Origin: DASYRX01 sp036003845
GTDB lineage: Bacteria > Gemmatimonadota > Gemmatimonadetes > Gemmatimonadales > Gemmatimonadaceae
DNA length: 64,000 nt
Assembly: GCA_036003845.1 (NCBI GenBank)
Contig: DASYRX010000159.1
Location: forward strand, 1-64,000
Direction of reading: 5' to 3'
Below, piece by piece: positions 1 through 10,422 of the stretch (positions are counted from its first letter, which is position 1; every line of letters starts with the position of its first letter). The translations under genes and the position numbers were made by a program. The notes under the pieces are model-generated. The model saw nothing but the letters and a program-made list of their open reading frames with translations, did not search any database and was not told where the DNA came from.

Positions 1-1618
1 TTGTCGCGAAGTAGCAACCGAGGACGATGTCCTGCGACGGCTCGGCGACCGGGCGTCCGTCCGACGGCTTGAGGATGTTGTTGGACGACAGCATGAGCAG
101 CCGCGCTTCGATCTGTGCCTCGAACGAGAGCGGCACGTGCACGGCCATCTGGTCACCGTCGAAGTCGGCGTTGAACGCCGCGCAAACGAGCGGGTGGATA
201 CGAATGGCCTTGCCTTCGACGAGCACGGGCTCGAACGCCTGGATGCCTAACCGGTGCAGCGTTGGCGCACGGTTCAGCAAGACCGGGTGGTCTTTGATGA
301 TCTCTTCCAGGATTTCGTAGACCTCCGGACTCTCGCGCTCCACGATCTTCTTGGCGCGCTTGACCGTCTCGGCGATCCCCTTCTCCACGAGCTTGTGGAT
401 GATGAACGGCTTGAAGAGCTCCAGCGCCATCAGCTTGGGAAGTCCGCACTGATGCAGCTGCAGCTCGGGGCCGACCACGATGACCGAACGGCCGGAGTAG
501 TCGACACGCTTGCCTAACAAGTTCTGGCGGAAGCGACCCTGCTTCCCCTTGAGCATGTCCGACACCGACTTGAGCGGCCGCTTGCCGCGGCCACGAATGG
601 CCTTGGAGCGGCGACCGTTGTCGAACAGCGCGTCCACCGCTTCCTGCAGCATGCGCTTCTCGTTGCGCAGGATCACTTCAGGCGCGCGGTGCAGAATGAG
701 CTTCTGCAACCGGTTGTTCCGGTTGATGACGCGACGATACAGATCGTTCAGGTCCGACGTGGCGAAGCGTCCGCCGTCAAGCGGGACGAGCGGCCGCAGA
801 TCCGGGGGAATCACCGGAACGACGTCCATGATCATCCACTCGGGGCGGTTGCGCGTCCCGTCGGAGCCTGAGTTGCGGAAGGCGTCGACGATCTTGAGAC
901 GCTTGAGCATCTGCTTCTTGCGATGCTGCGACGTCTCCACGGCGACCTGCGCGCGCAGATCGGCCGCGAGCTTGTCGACGTCGATGCGCCTGAGGAGCTC
1001 GCGCGCCGCCGGCGCGCCGATGTCGGCGAAGAAGCCCGTGTCGCCTTCCTCGCGCGCCTTCGTCTTGAGGTTGAGAAACTCTTCCTCGTCGATCAGCTGG
1101 TTAGGCCTAACGTCTTGCTGGCCCGGCTCGATGACGACGTAGTTGGAGTAGTAGATGACCTTCTCGAGATCACGCAGCGTGAGGTCGAGCAGATTCCCCA
1201 TCGGGCTGGGGAGTGTCTTGAAGAACCAAATGTGCGCCACCGGCACGCTGAGCTCGATGTGGCCCATGCGTTCGCGTCGCACCTTGGAGAGCGTCACTTC
1301 CACGCCGCAGCGATCGCAAATCACGCCGCGATAGCGGATGCGCTTGTACTTCCCGCAATGGCATTCCCAGTCCTTGACGGGACCGAAGATGCGCTCGCAG
1401 AAGAGGCCGTCCTTTTCCGGTTTGAACGATCGATAGTTGATCGTTTCCGGCTTGGTGACCTCACCCCATGACCACCATGTACGCATTCCCTGCATCTCGA
1501 GCCGTTCGCGCTCCTTCGAGTCCTTGGGACCACGGATCTCGTCGGGGGACGCGATGCGGATGGAGATGTAGTCGAACGCGGATGCGCGCGCTTCACGCGC
1601 GCTGCGGAAATCGATCAT
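1..1618 (-). CDS. rpoC: RNA polymerase subunit beta', N-terminal part (cut by window edge)
   Basis: This is the 5' portion of rpoC, 539 codons, running off the left edge. RpoC is the beta' subunit of the core RNA polymerase. The start ATG at 1618 lies 3 nt after the rpoB stop, with a GAGGAG ribosome site overlapping the rpoB end. The protein begins MIDFRSAREA. It shows the N-terminal zinc-binding cysteines at about residues 86, 88, 101 and 104 (CHCG, CDRCG) and the catalytic magnesium motif NADFDGDQM at residues 483-491. Also visible are GKRVDYSGRSVIVVGPEL and the bridge-proximal RAPTLHRLGIQAFEP. It is co-transcribed with rpoB. Identity is certain; the C-terminal two thirds lie outside the window. 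Confidence 0.98.
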   Translation of the reverse strand, partial: MIDFRSAREARASAFDYISIRIASPDEIRGPKDSKERERLEMQGMRTWWSWGEVTKPETINYRSFKPEKDGLFCERIFGPVKDWECHCGKYKRIRYRGVICDRCGVEVTLSKVRRERMGHIELSVPVAHIWFFKTLPSPMGNLLDLTLRDLEKVIYYSNYVVIEPGQQDVRPNQLIDEEEFLNLKTKAREEGDTGFFADIGAPAARELLRRIDVDKLAADLRAQVAVETSQHRKKQMLKRLKIVDAFRNSGSDGTRNRPEWMIMDVVPVIPPDLRPLVPLDGGRFATSDLNDLYRRVINRNNRLQKLILHRAPEVILRNEKRMLQEAVDALFDNGRRSKAIRGRGKRPLKSVSDMLKGKQGRFRQNLLGKRVDYSGRSVIVVGPELQLHQCGLPKLMALELFKPFIIHKLVEKGIAETVKRAKKIVERESPEVYEILEEIIKDHPVLLNRAPTLHRLGIQAFEPVLVEGKAIRIHPLVCAAFNADFDGDQMAVHVPLSFEAQIEARLLMLSSNNILKPSDGRPVAEPSQDIVLGCYFAT

Positions 1619-1621
1619 CGC

Positions 1622-6262
<4,641 letters not shown>

Positions 6263-6285
6263 TTATCACCCGGGTATGTGCACAA

Positions 6286-6322
6286 GCGCACCTCTCCCCG
6301 CGCGGCTGCGCGGAGAGGGTGC
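6286..6322 (-). terminator. Hairpin between rplL and rpoB (possible attenuator)
   Basis: CCTCTCCCCGCGC pairs with GCGCGGAGAGG around a short loop in the 110-nt rplL-rpoB spacer. No clear U-tract follows. A partial terminator or processing site is a common feature between rplL and rpoB and sets the ribosomal protein to polymerase ratio in enterobacteria. The role here is inferred only from position. Confidence 0.45.
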
Positions 6323-6372
6323 GTGATCGAGCGAGCAGGAACGTGCGACGTGATGCGACACCGCGCGCGACT

Positions 6373-6768
6373 TTACTTCACCTCGACAGTCGCGCCTTCG
6401 GCTTCGAGTTTCTGCTTGATCGTGGCGGCTTCGTCCTTCGAGACACCACCACGGACTTCCTTCGGCGCGCCGTCGACGAGGTCCTTCGCTTCTTTGAGAC
6501 CGAGGCCCGTCAGCTCGCGCACGACCTTGATGACCTGGATCTTCTTGGCGCCGGCTTCCTTGAGGATGACGGCGAATTCCGTCTGTTCCTCTGCGGCTGG
6601 CGCAGCAGCAGCGCCACCGGCGGCCGGAGCCGCGGCAGCGGCCGGAGCGGCCGCGATCGTCACGTTGAACTTAGCCTTGAACGCGTCGATCAGTTCCGCC
6701 AGTTCGAAGACCGACATGTTGCCGATCGCGTCAAGGATCTCGTCTTTCGTCATGGTTGCGTTTGCCAT
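6373..6768 (-). CDS. rplL: Large subunit ribosomal protein bL12 (L7/L12)
   Basis: The product is 131 residues, near the usual 120-130. L7/L12 forms the ribosomal stalk with L10 and recruits translation GTPases. The N-terminal dimerisation helix (IGNMSVFELAELIDAFKAKF) is followed by a long Ala/Pro-rich hinge at about residues 37-65. The C-terminal factor-binding domain contains KTEFAVILKEAG-like and ELTGLGLKEAKDLVDGAPK sequence. The gene follows rplJ by about 78 nt and precedes rpoB, as in the standard rplKAJL-rpoBC order. The start ATG at 6768 reads MANATMTKDEILD; a second in-frame ATG five codons later is also possible. Confidence 0.97.
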   Translation of the reverse strand: MANATMTKDEILDAIGNMSVFELAELIDAFKAKFNVTIAAAPAAAAAPAAGGAAAAPAAEEQTEFAVILKEAGAKKIQVIKVVRELTGLGLKEAKDLVDGAPKEVRGGVSKDEAATIKQKLEAEGATVEVK

Positions 6769-6846
6769 TCGTTAGGTTCTCCCGATAAGTCCCCAGGCAG
6801 AGCTGGGATTGTTCACTGACAATTCCGGCGGTGAAGTCCGCCTGGG

Positions 6847-7374
6847 TTAGGCACCTGCGCCTTCGACTTGCGCCTTGCGTGCTTCGAGCGCGCCGACGAA
6901 CGTCGACAAGAGCGCGCTCAGTCCACTCACGAACGCTACCAGCGGCGCCTGCATGGCTCCGCCTAACTGCGCGAGCATCTGCTCGCGCGACGGCATCGTC
7001 GCGAGCTTCTTGATCTGATCTTCGGTGAGTGCCACGCCGTCGAGCATGCCGCCTTTGACGGTGGGACGCTTGTCGTTCTCCCTGGCGAAATCGGCCAGTA
7101 CTTTGGCCGCCGCCACTGGATCCTTCGCGAGCACCACACCGGTCGGTCCGGCGAGACGATCGCCCACTCCCGTTAGGCCGCTCGCGGTGGCCGCGCGCAG
7201 CGCCAGCGTGTTCTTGATCACTACATACTGCACACCGGCTTTGCGGAAGCGCCGGCGCAGGTCCGTCATCCGCTTCACGTTGAGTCCCGTGAAGTCGGTG
7301 AAGTACAGCGCCTTGATCCCCCGCATCTGCTCGCTCAATGCAGTGACAGCTTCTTCTTTTTCTGTTCGCTTCAT
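6847..7374 (-). CDS. rplJ: Large subunit ribosomal protein uL10
   Basis: L10 has 175 residues, the normal length, and anchors the L7/L12 dimers to 23S rRNA at the stalk base. The N-terminal half has the expected pattern (LYFTDFTGLNVKRMTDLRR, VQYVVIKNTLALRA). The C-terminal helix that binds L12 dimers follows (LAQLGGAMQAPLVAFVSGL). The start at 7374 lies only 6 nt after the rplA stop. There is therefore no room for the long L10 leader that mediates autoregulation in many bacteria, so any translational feedback must act elsewhere. The TAA stop is part of a GTTAGGC motif. Confidence 0.97.
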   Translation of the reverse strand: MKRTEKEEAVTALSEQMRGIKALYFTDFTGLNVKRMTDLRRRFRKAGVQYVVIKNTLALRAATASGLTGVGDRLAGPTGVVLAKDPVAAAKVLADFARENDKRPTVKGGMLDGVALTEDQIKKLATMPSREQMLAQLGGAMQAPLVAFVSGLSALLSTFVGALEARKAQVEGAGA

Positions 7375-7380
7375 TGGCAG

Positions 7381-8070
7381 TTACCGGTACGGAGTTGTGT
7401 CGATCTTGAGGCCCGGTCCCATAGTGCTCGAGACCGAGACATTGCGGACGTACACGCCCTTCGAGGCGTTCGGCTTCTGGCGAACGATCTGATCCATCAG
7501 CGCGCCGAAGTTCTGCTCCAACGCCTCGACGCTGAACGACGCCTTGCCGATCGCCGCATGCACGTTGCCGCTCTTATCCACGCGAAACTCGATTTTACCT
7601 GCTTTGCTTTCGCGCACCGCGCGACCGACGTCCATCGTGACCGTTCCAGCTTTCGGGTTAGGCATGAGTCCGCGCGGACCGAGGATGCGTCCGAGCTGGC
7701 CGACCTGCCCCATTTGATCGGGCGTCGCGATGAGGACGTCGAAGTCGAGCCAACCTTCTTTGATTTTCGGGACAAACTCGACGCCGACGTAATCGGCGCC
7801 GGCGGCTTCGGCCTCGCGCGCCTTGTCGCCGACGGCGATCACGAGCACACGCACCGATTTGCCGGAGCCGGCGGGGAGTACGACGGTGCCGCGCACGATC
7901 TGATCGGCGTGACGCGGATCGACGCCAAGCCTAACGGCGACTTCGATCGTCTCGTCGAACTTGGCGTACGCGCCTTGCTTCACGATTTCCATTGCCTGAC
8001 GCGGCTGGTGCTGCGCGGCGATGTCGCGCCGCTTTGCCGCGGCGATGTACTTCTTGCCGTGTGTGCGCAT
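7381..8070 (-). CDS. rplA: Large subunit ribosomal protein uL1
   Basis: L1, 229 residues, forms the mobile L1 stalk near the E site and in many bacteria represses its own operon. The N-terminal basic segment (GKKYIAAAKRRD), the domain II motif (LGRILGPRGLMPNPKAGTVT) and the C-terminal RNA-binding stretch (NVHAAIGKASFSVEALEQN) are all recognisable. The start ATG overlaps the rplK stop in an ATGA arrangement, which indicates translational coupling. The gene order rplK-rplA-rplJ-rplL is standard. Confidence 0.98.
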   Translation of the reverse strand: MRTHGKKYIAAAKRRDIAAQHQPRQAMEIVKQGAYAKFDETIEVAVRLGVDPRHADQIVRGTVVLPAGSGKSVRVLVIAVGDKAREAEAAGADYVGVEFVPKIKEGWLDFDVLIATPDQMGQVGQLGRILGPRGLMPNPKAGTVTMDVGRAVRESKAGKIEFRVDKSGNVHAAIGKASFSVEALEQNFGALMDQIVRQKPNASKGVYVRNVSVSSTMGPGLKIDTTPYR

Positions 8071-8495
8071 CAGTCCTTGACCTCGACCCCCATCGAGCGC
8101 GCCGCGCCGGCGATCATCGCCATCGCGGACTCGATGGAGTCACAGTTGAGGTCAGGCATTTTGATCTCGGCGATCTTCCGCACCTGCGCCTTGGTGACCG
8201 ATCCGACTTTGTCGCGGTTCGGTTGGCCGGAGCCCTTCTCGATGCCTGCTTCCTTCTTCAGGAGGATCGCCGCGGGCGGCGTCTTGAGGATGAAGGTGAA
8301 GGACTTGTCGGAGTAGATGGTGACTTCGACGGGCAGGATCATGCCAGCCTGGCTTTGCGTGCGGGAGTTGAACTCCTTCACGAACGCCATGATGTTGATC
8401 CCCTGAGGTCCCAGGGCTGTTCCGACTGGCGGCGCCGGGTTCGCTGCACCTGCCGGGATCTGCAGCTTGACGAATCCGGTGACTTTCTTGGCCAT
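8070..8495 (-). CDS. rplK: Large subunit ribosomal protein uL11
   Basis: L11, 141 residues, is the GTPase-associated-centre protein and the thiostrepton target. It shows the N-terminal proline-rich signature (LQIPAGAANPAPPVGTALG) and the C-terminal RNA-binding domain (GSVTKAQVRKIAEIKMPDLN). An AGGAGA ribosome site precedes the ATG at 8495. A 378-bp gap separates it from nusG upstream; the genes are normally adjacent. That gap carries a perfect inverted repeat described separately. Confidence 0.98.
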   Translation of the reverse strand: MAKKVTGFVKLQIPAGAANPAPPVGTALGPQGINIMAFVKEFNSRTQSQAGMILPVEVTIYSDKSFTFILKTPPAAILLKKEAGIEKGSGQPNRDKVGSVTKAQVRKIAEIKMPDLNCDSIESAMAMIAGAARSMGVEVKD

Positions 8496-8873
8496 GCATT
8501 TCTCCTCTGCGTTAGGCTGGAGGAGCGGCGAGATGCGTTGGACGACTGTGCTCGACGCCGCCTAACGCGGTGCCGATCTCACGGTCTTGGATTCTCGTCG
8601 CTTCCAACCGACTCCCACGGTCCGTTTAGCGTCGTTGTGGTATCCGACGGTGCGCTCCTCGCCATGTGGCCGCCCCGCGCAAGGGCCGGTGACTGCGACG
8701 ATCGAACGCCGTGGTGAACGGCACTCGGCAGTGGGATCATCTCGGAGACAGCCGCCGCAGTTCCCTCGCGTGCTGCCGCCAATCCCCCATCGACTTGAGA
8801 TGGGGTCAGACTCCTTTGAACCGCGGTTGGCGCATCACGCCCCGCTCAATGGAGTCTGACCCCATCTGGCCCA
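8496..8873. other. Intergenic region nusG-rplK, no gene seen
   Basis: This is a 378-bp spacer. Short open frames exist on both strands but none resembles a protein or has a supporting ribosome site. It contains two CGTTAGGC-type motifs (near 8511 and 8561) and the inverted repeat at 8798-8867. Any rplK promoter should lie here, but no convincing minus 35/minus 10 pair was identified. Confidence 0.7.
8798..8867. repeat. Perfect 17-bp inverted repeat, REP/MITE-like
   Basis: AGATGGGGTCAGACTCC at 8798-8814 is repeated as an exact reverse complement at 8851-8867, with a 36-bp spacer. From memory, cores of the GGGGTCAGACTCC type occur as dispersed REP-like or MITE-like palindromes in many bacteria, often near REP-associated tyrosine transposases. 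No transposase is in this window. It could also act as a terminator downstream of nusG. The repeat is seen directly; the family link is inference. Confidence 0.6.
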
Positions 8874-9419
8874 TCAGTACGCTCTTAGTTGCAGGTAATC
8901 CAACTCCACGCTGGTCGGCCGGCCGAACAAACTGACCGTGACCTTCACTTTCCCCTTATCCGGATAGATGTCTTCAACCGTAGCGCTGAAGTCCGTGAAC
9001 GGTCCTTCGGTGATCTCCACCGCCTGACCGATCAGGAATGGAATCTCTTCCTTTGCTTCTTCCTCGACCGTCTCATCGGCGATGCCGAGGAGCCGGTTGA
9101 CCTCATCGGACCGCAGCGCCATTGGATCGCGCCCGTGGCCCACGAACTTGATGACGCCCTGGATGCTGTTGATGACGTGGCTCGTTTCCTGATTCCACAC
9201 CATTTCGACCAACACATACCCGGGGTACAGCTTGCGTTCGACGTTCACCTTCTTGCCGTTCTTGATCTCGACGACTTCCTGCGTCGGAACCAGAGCCTGG
9301 CGGATCATGCGCTCTTCCGGAGCGCGCGGATCCTGATCGATCCGGCGCTGGATGAGCGAGCGCACTTTGTTCTCGTGCCCCGCCGTTGTCTGAATCGCGT
9401 AAAACCGATGCGCGCTCAT
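8874..9419 (-). CDS. nusG: Transcription elongation/antitermination factor NusG
   Basis: NusG, 181 residues, binds RNA polymerase through its N-terminal NGN domain and contacts Rho or ribosomal protein uS10 through its C-terminal KOW domain. The NGN part spans about residues 1-115 (RFYAIQTTAGHENKVRSLI, KLYPGYVLVEM, GVIKFVGHGRDPMAL). The KOW part covers about 125-175 (GQAVEITEGPFTDFSATVE, KVKVTVSLFGRPTSVELD). It follows secE by a single base. The length and domain order are canonical. Confidence 0.98.
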   Translation of the reverse strand: MSAHRFYAIQTTAGHENKVRSLIQRRIDQDPRAPEERMIRQALVPTQEVVEIKNGKKVNVERKLYPGYVLVEMVWNQETSHVINSIQGVIKFVGHGRDPMALRSDEVNRLLGIADETVEEEAKEEIPFLIGQAVEITEGPFTDFSATVEDIYPDKGKVKVTVSLFGRPTSVELDYLQLRAY

Positions 9420-9420
9420 C

Positions 9421-9666
9421 TCAGCCGCGGAAGATCGAAGGGATGCCCCTAACGAGTAGAAGCTGAAGCGCCCAATCCACGACGAAAATGATCAGCCCGA
9501 CGAACAGCGACAGCACGATCACGCCGATGGCGAGTTGGCGGATTTGCGTCTTGTCGGGCCACGTCACCTTCTTCATTTCCGCGATTGTCTCGCGGTAGAA
9601 AGTGACAACTTTCCCGATGACGCCCGGCCCTCCTCCGGTCGGCGCCTGTGCGATATCCACGGCCAC
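9421..9666 (-). CDS. secE: Preprotein translocase subunit SecE
   Basis: This small single-span subunit of the SecYEG channel has a canonical core: KVVTFYRETIAEMKKVTWPD (the amphipathic helix and the conserved WP), then the membrane segment IGVIVLSLFVGLIIFVVDWA. The open frame extends upstream into rpmG. The start is placed at GTG 9666 (81 residues), just after the rpmG stop, with GTG 9660 as an alternative. The reading VAVDIAQAP after the start looks like a normal short N-terminus. It sits between rpmG and nusG as in most bacteria. Confidence 0.93.
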   Translation of the reverse strand: MAVDIAQAPTGGGPGVIGKVVTFYRETIAEMKKVTWPDKTQIRQLAIGVIVLSLFVGLIIFVVDWALQLLLVRGIPSIFRG

Positions 9667-9668
9667 GG

Positions 9669-9821
9669 CTACTTCGTTTCCTTGTGCAGCGTGTGTTTGT
9701 TGCAGCGCGGGCAATGCTTCTTCCACTCCACACGCTCCGGATGCACACGCCGGTTCTTCGTCGTGAAGTAGTTGCGATTCTTACAGTCGTTGCACGCGAG
9801 GATGATGTTCTCTCGAGGCAT
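9669..9821 (-). CDS. rpmG: Large subunit ribosomal protein bL33
   Basis: The protein has 50 residues, beginning MPRENIILACNDCKNRNYFT and ending KHTLHKETK. Both zinc-ligand pairs are present (Cys10/Cys13 and Cys37/Cys40), so this is the zinc-containing (C+) form of L33. The start ATG is at 9821 and the TAG stop at 9669-9671, a few bases upstream of the secE start. The L33-SecE-NusG order is common in bacteria outside the enterics. A tRNA-Thr gene ends 26 bp upstream. Confidence 0.95.
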   Translation of the reverse strand: MPRENIILACNDCKNRNYFTTKNRRVHPERVEWKKHCPRCNKHTLHKETK

Positions 9822-9847
9822 ATCCAATCAAAAGAAGTTCGTTACAG

Positions 9848-9920
9848 AGCTCGCGATCGGGATTGAACCGATGACCTCACCCTTACCAAGGGTGTGCTCT
9901 ACCGACTGAGCTACGCGAGC
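9848..9920 (-). tRNA. tRNA-Thr (anticodon GGT)
   Basis: A 73-nt cloverleaf reads on the minus strand. The acceptor arm GCTCGCG pairs with CGCGAGC, the D arm contains TAGCTCAGTCGGTAGAG, and the anticodon loop TTGGTAA sits in a CACCC/GGGTG stem. The T arm has GGTTCAATCCC. CCA is not encoded. It lies last in a four-tRNA cluster upstream of rpmG. Confidence 0.95.
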
Positions 9921-9953
9921 AAAGCTTTCCTTCACCGTATCCCTCAATCGTAG

Positions 9954-10026
9954 AGCGGGAGACGGGGCTCGAACCCGCGACATCAAGCTTGGAAGGCTTG
10001 CGCTCTACCAGCTGAGCTACTCCCGC
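9954..10026 (-). tRNA. tRNA-Gly (anticodon TCC)
   Basis: A 73-nt cloverleaf reads on the minus strand. The acceptor GCGGGAG pairs with CTCCCGC, the D arm is TAGCTCAGCTGGTAGAGC, and the anticodon loop CTTCCAA sits in a CAAGC/GCTTG stem. The T arm is GGGTTCGAGCCC. CCA is not encoded. Confidence 0.95.
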
Positions 10027-10127
10027 AGGACGTGCCGTACTCCGACTCCGTTGTCTTGTTGCCGCTCCACCCTTCGTTCCTTCCCGCCGCTCCTGGCCGA
10101 TATCGCCTAACGCGATGGTCGCCAGAG

Positions 10128-10211
10128 TGGTGGGGGAAGGATTCGAACCTTCGAAGGCGTTAAGCCGGCAGATTTACAGTCTGCTCCCGTTGGCCACTTA
10201 GGTACCCCACC
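10128..10211 (-). tRNA. tRNA-Tyr (anticodon GTA)
   Basis: An 84-nt class II tRNA with a long variable arm, as expected for Tyr. The acceptor GGTGGGG pairs with the 3' CCCCACC followed by discriminator A. The anticodon loop CTGTAAA sits in a GCAGA/TCTGC stem and the T arm is GGTTCGAATCC. A CCTAACG motif overlaps its 5' terminus at 10210-10216. Confidence 0.95.
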
Positions 10212-10256
10212 TAACGCGAACAACAGCAGCGCCAGGTAGTCCTGCCGCTGATAGTG

Positions 10257-10328
10257 AGCTGACGGCGAGAGTTGAACTCGCAACCTACTGATTACAAATC
10301 AGTTGCTCTGCCATTGAGCTACGTCAGC
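10257..10328 (-). tRNA. tRNA-Thr (anticodon TGT)
   Basis: A 72-nt cloverleaf reads on the minus strand. The acceptor GCTGACG pairs with CGTCAGC, the D arm is TAGCTCAATGGCAGAGC, and the anticodon loop TTTGTAA sits in an ACTGA/TCAGT stem. The T arm is GAGTTCAACTC. It is the first tRNA of the cluster and lies directly behind a strong promoter. Confidence 0.95.
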
Positions 10329-10356
10329 ACCCGAAGGCTATTTACGCGAGACACAC

Positions 10357-10385
10357 ATTTTACCGGGCCTGACAGAGCAAGTCAA
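10357..10385 (-). promoter_or_regulatory. Sigma-70-type promoter of the tRNA cluster
   Basis: On the minus strand TTGACT (10385-10380) is separated by exactly 17 bp from TAAAAT (10362-10357). Transcription would start near 10350, about 20 nt before tRNA-Thr(TGT). This is a near-consensus housekeeping promoter and the best candidate for driving the tRNA-rpmG-secE-nusG transcription unit. Confidence 0.8.
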
Positions 10386-10422
10386 TCCATTGCTGTAAAA
10401 CGACTTGGGCCGGCAGTACAGG

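Noticed and set aside
153..449. Many open frames of 60-300 codons opposite or out of frame with the listed genes
   Set aside because: They are by-products of high GC content, show Arg/Ala/Ser-rich random sequence and overlap genes with clear family identity.
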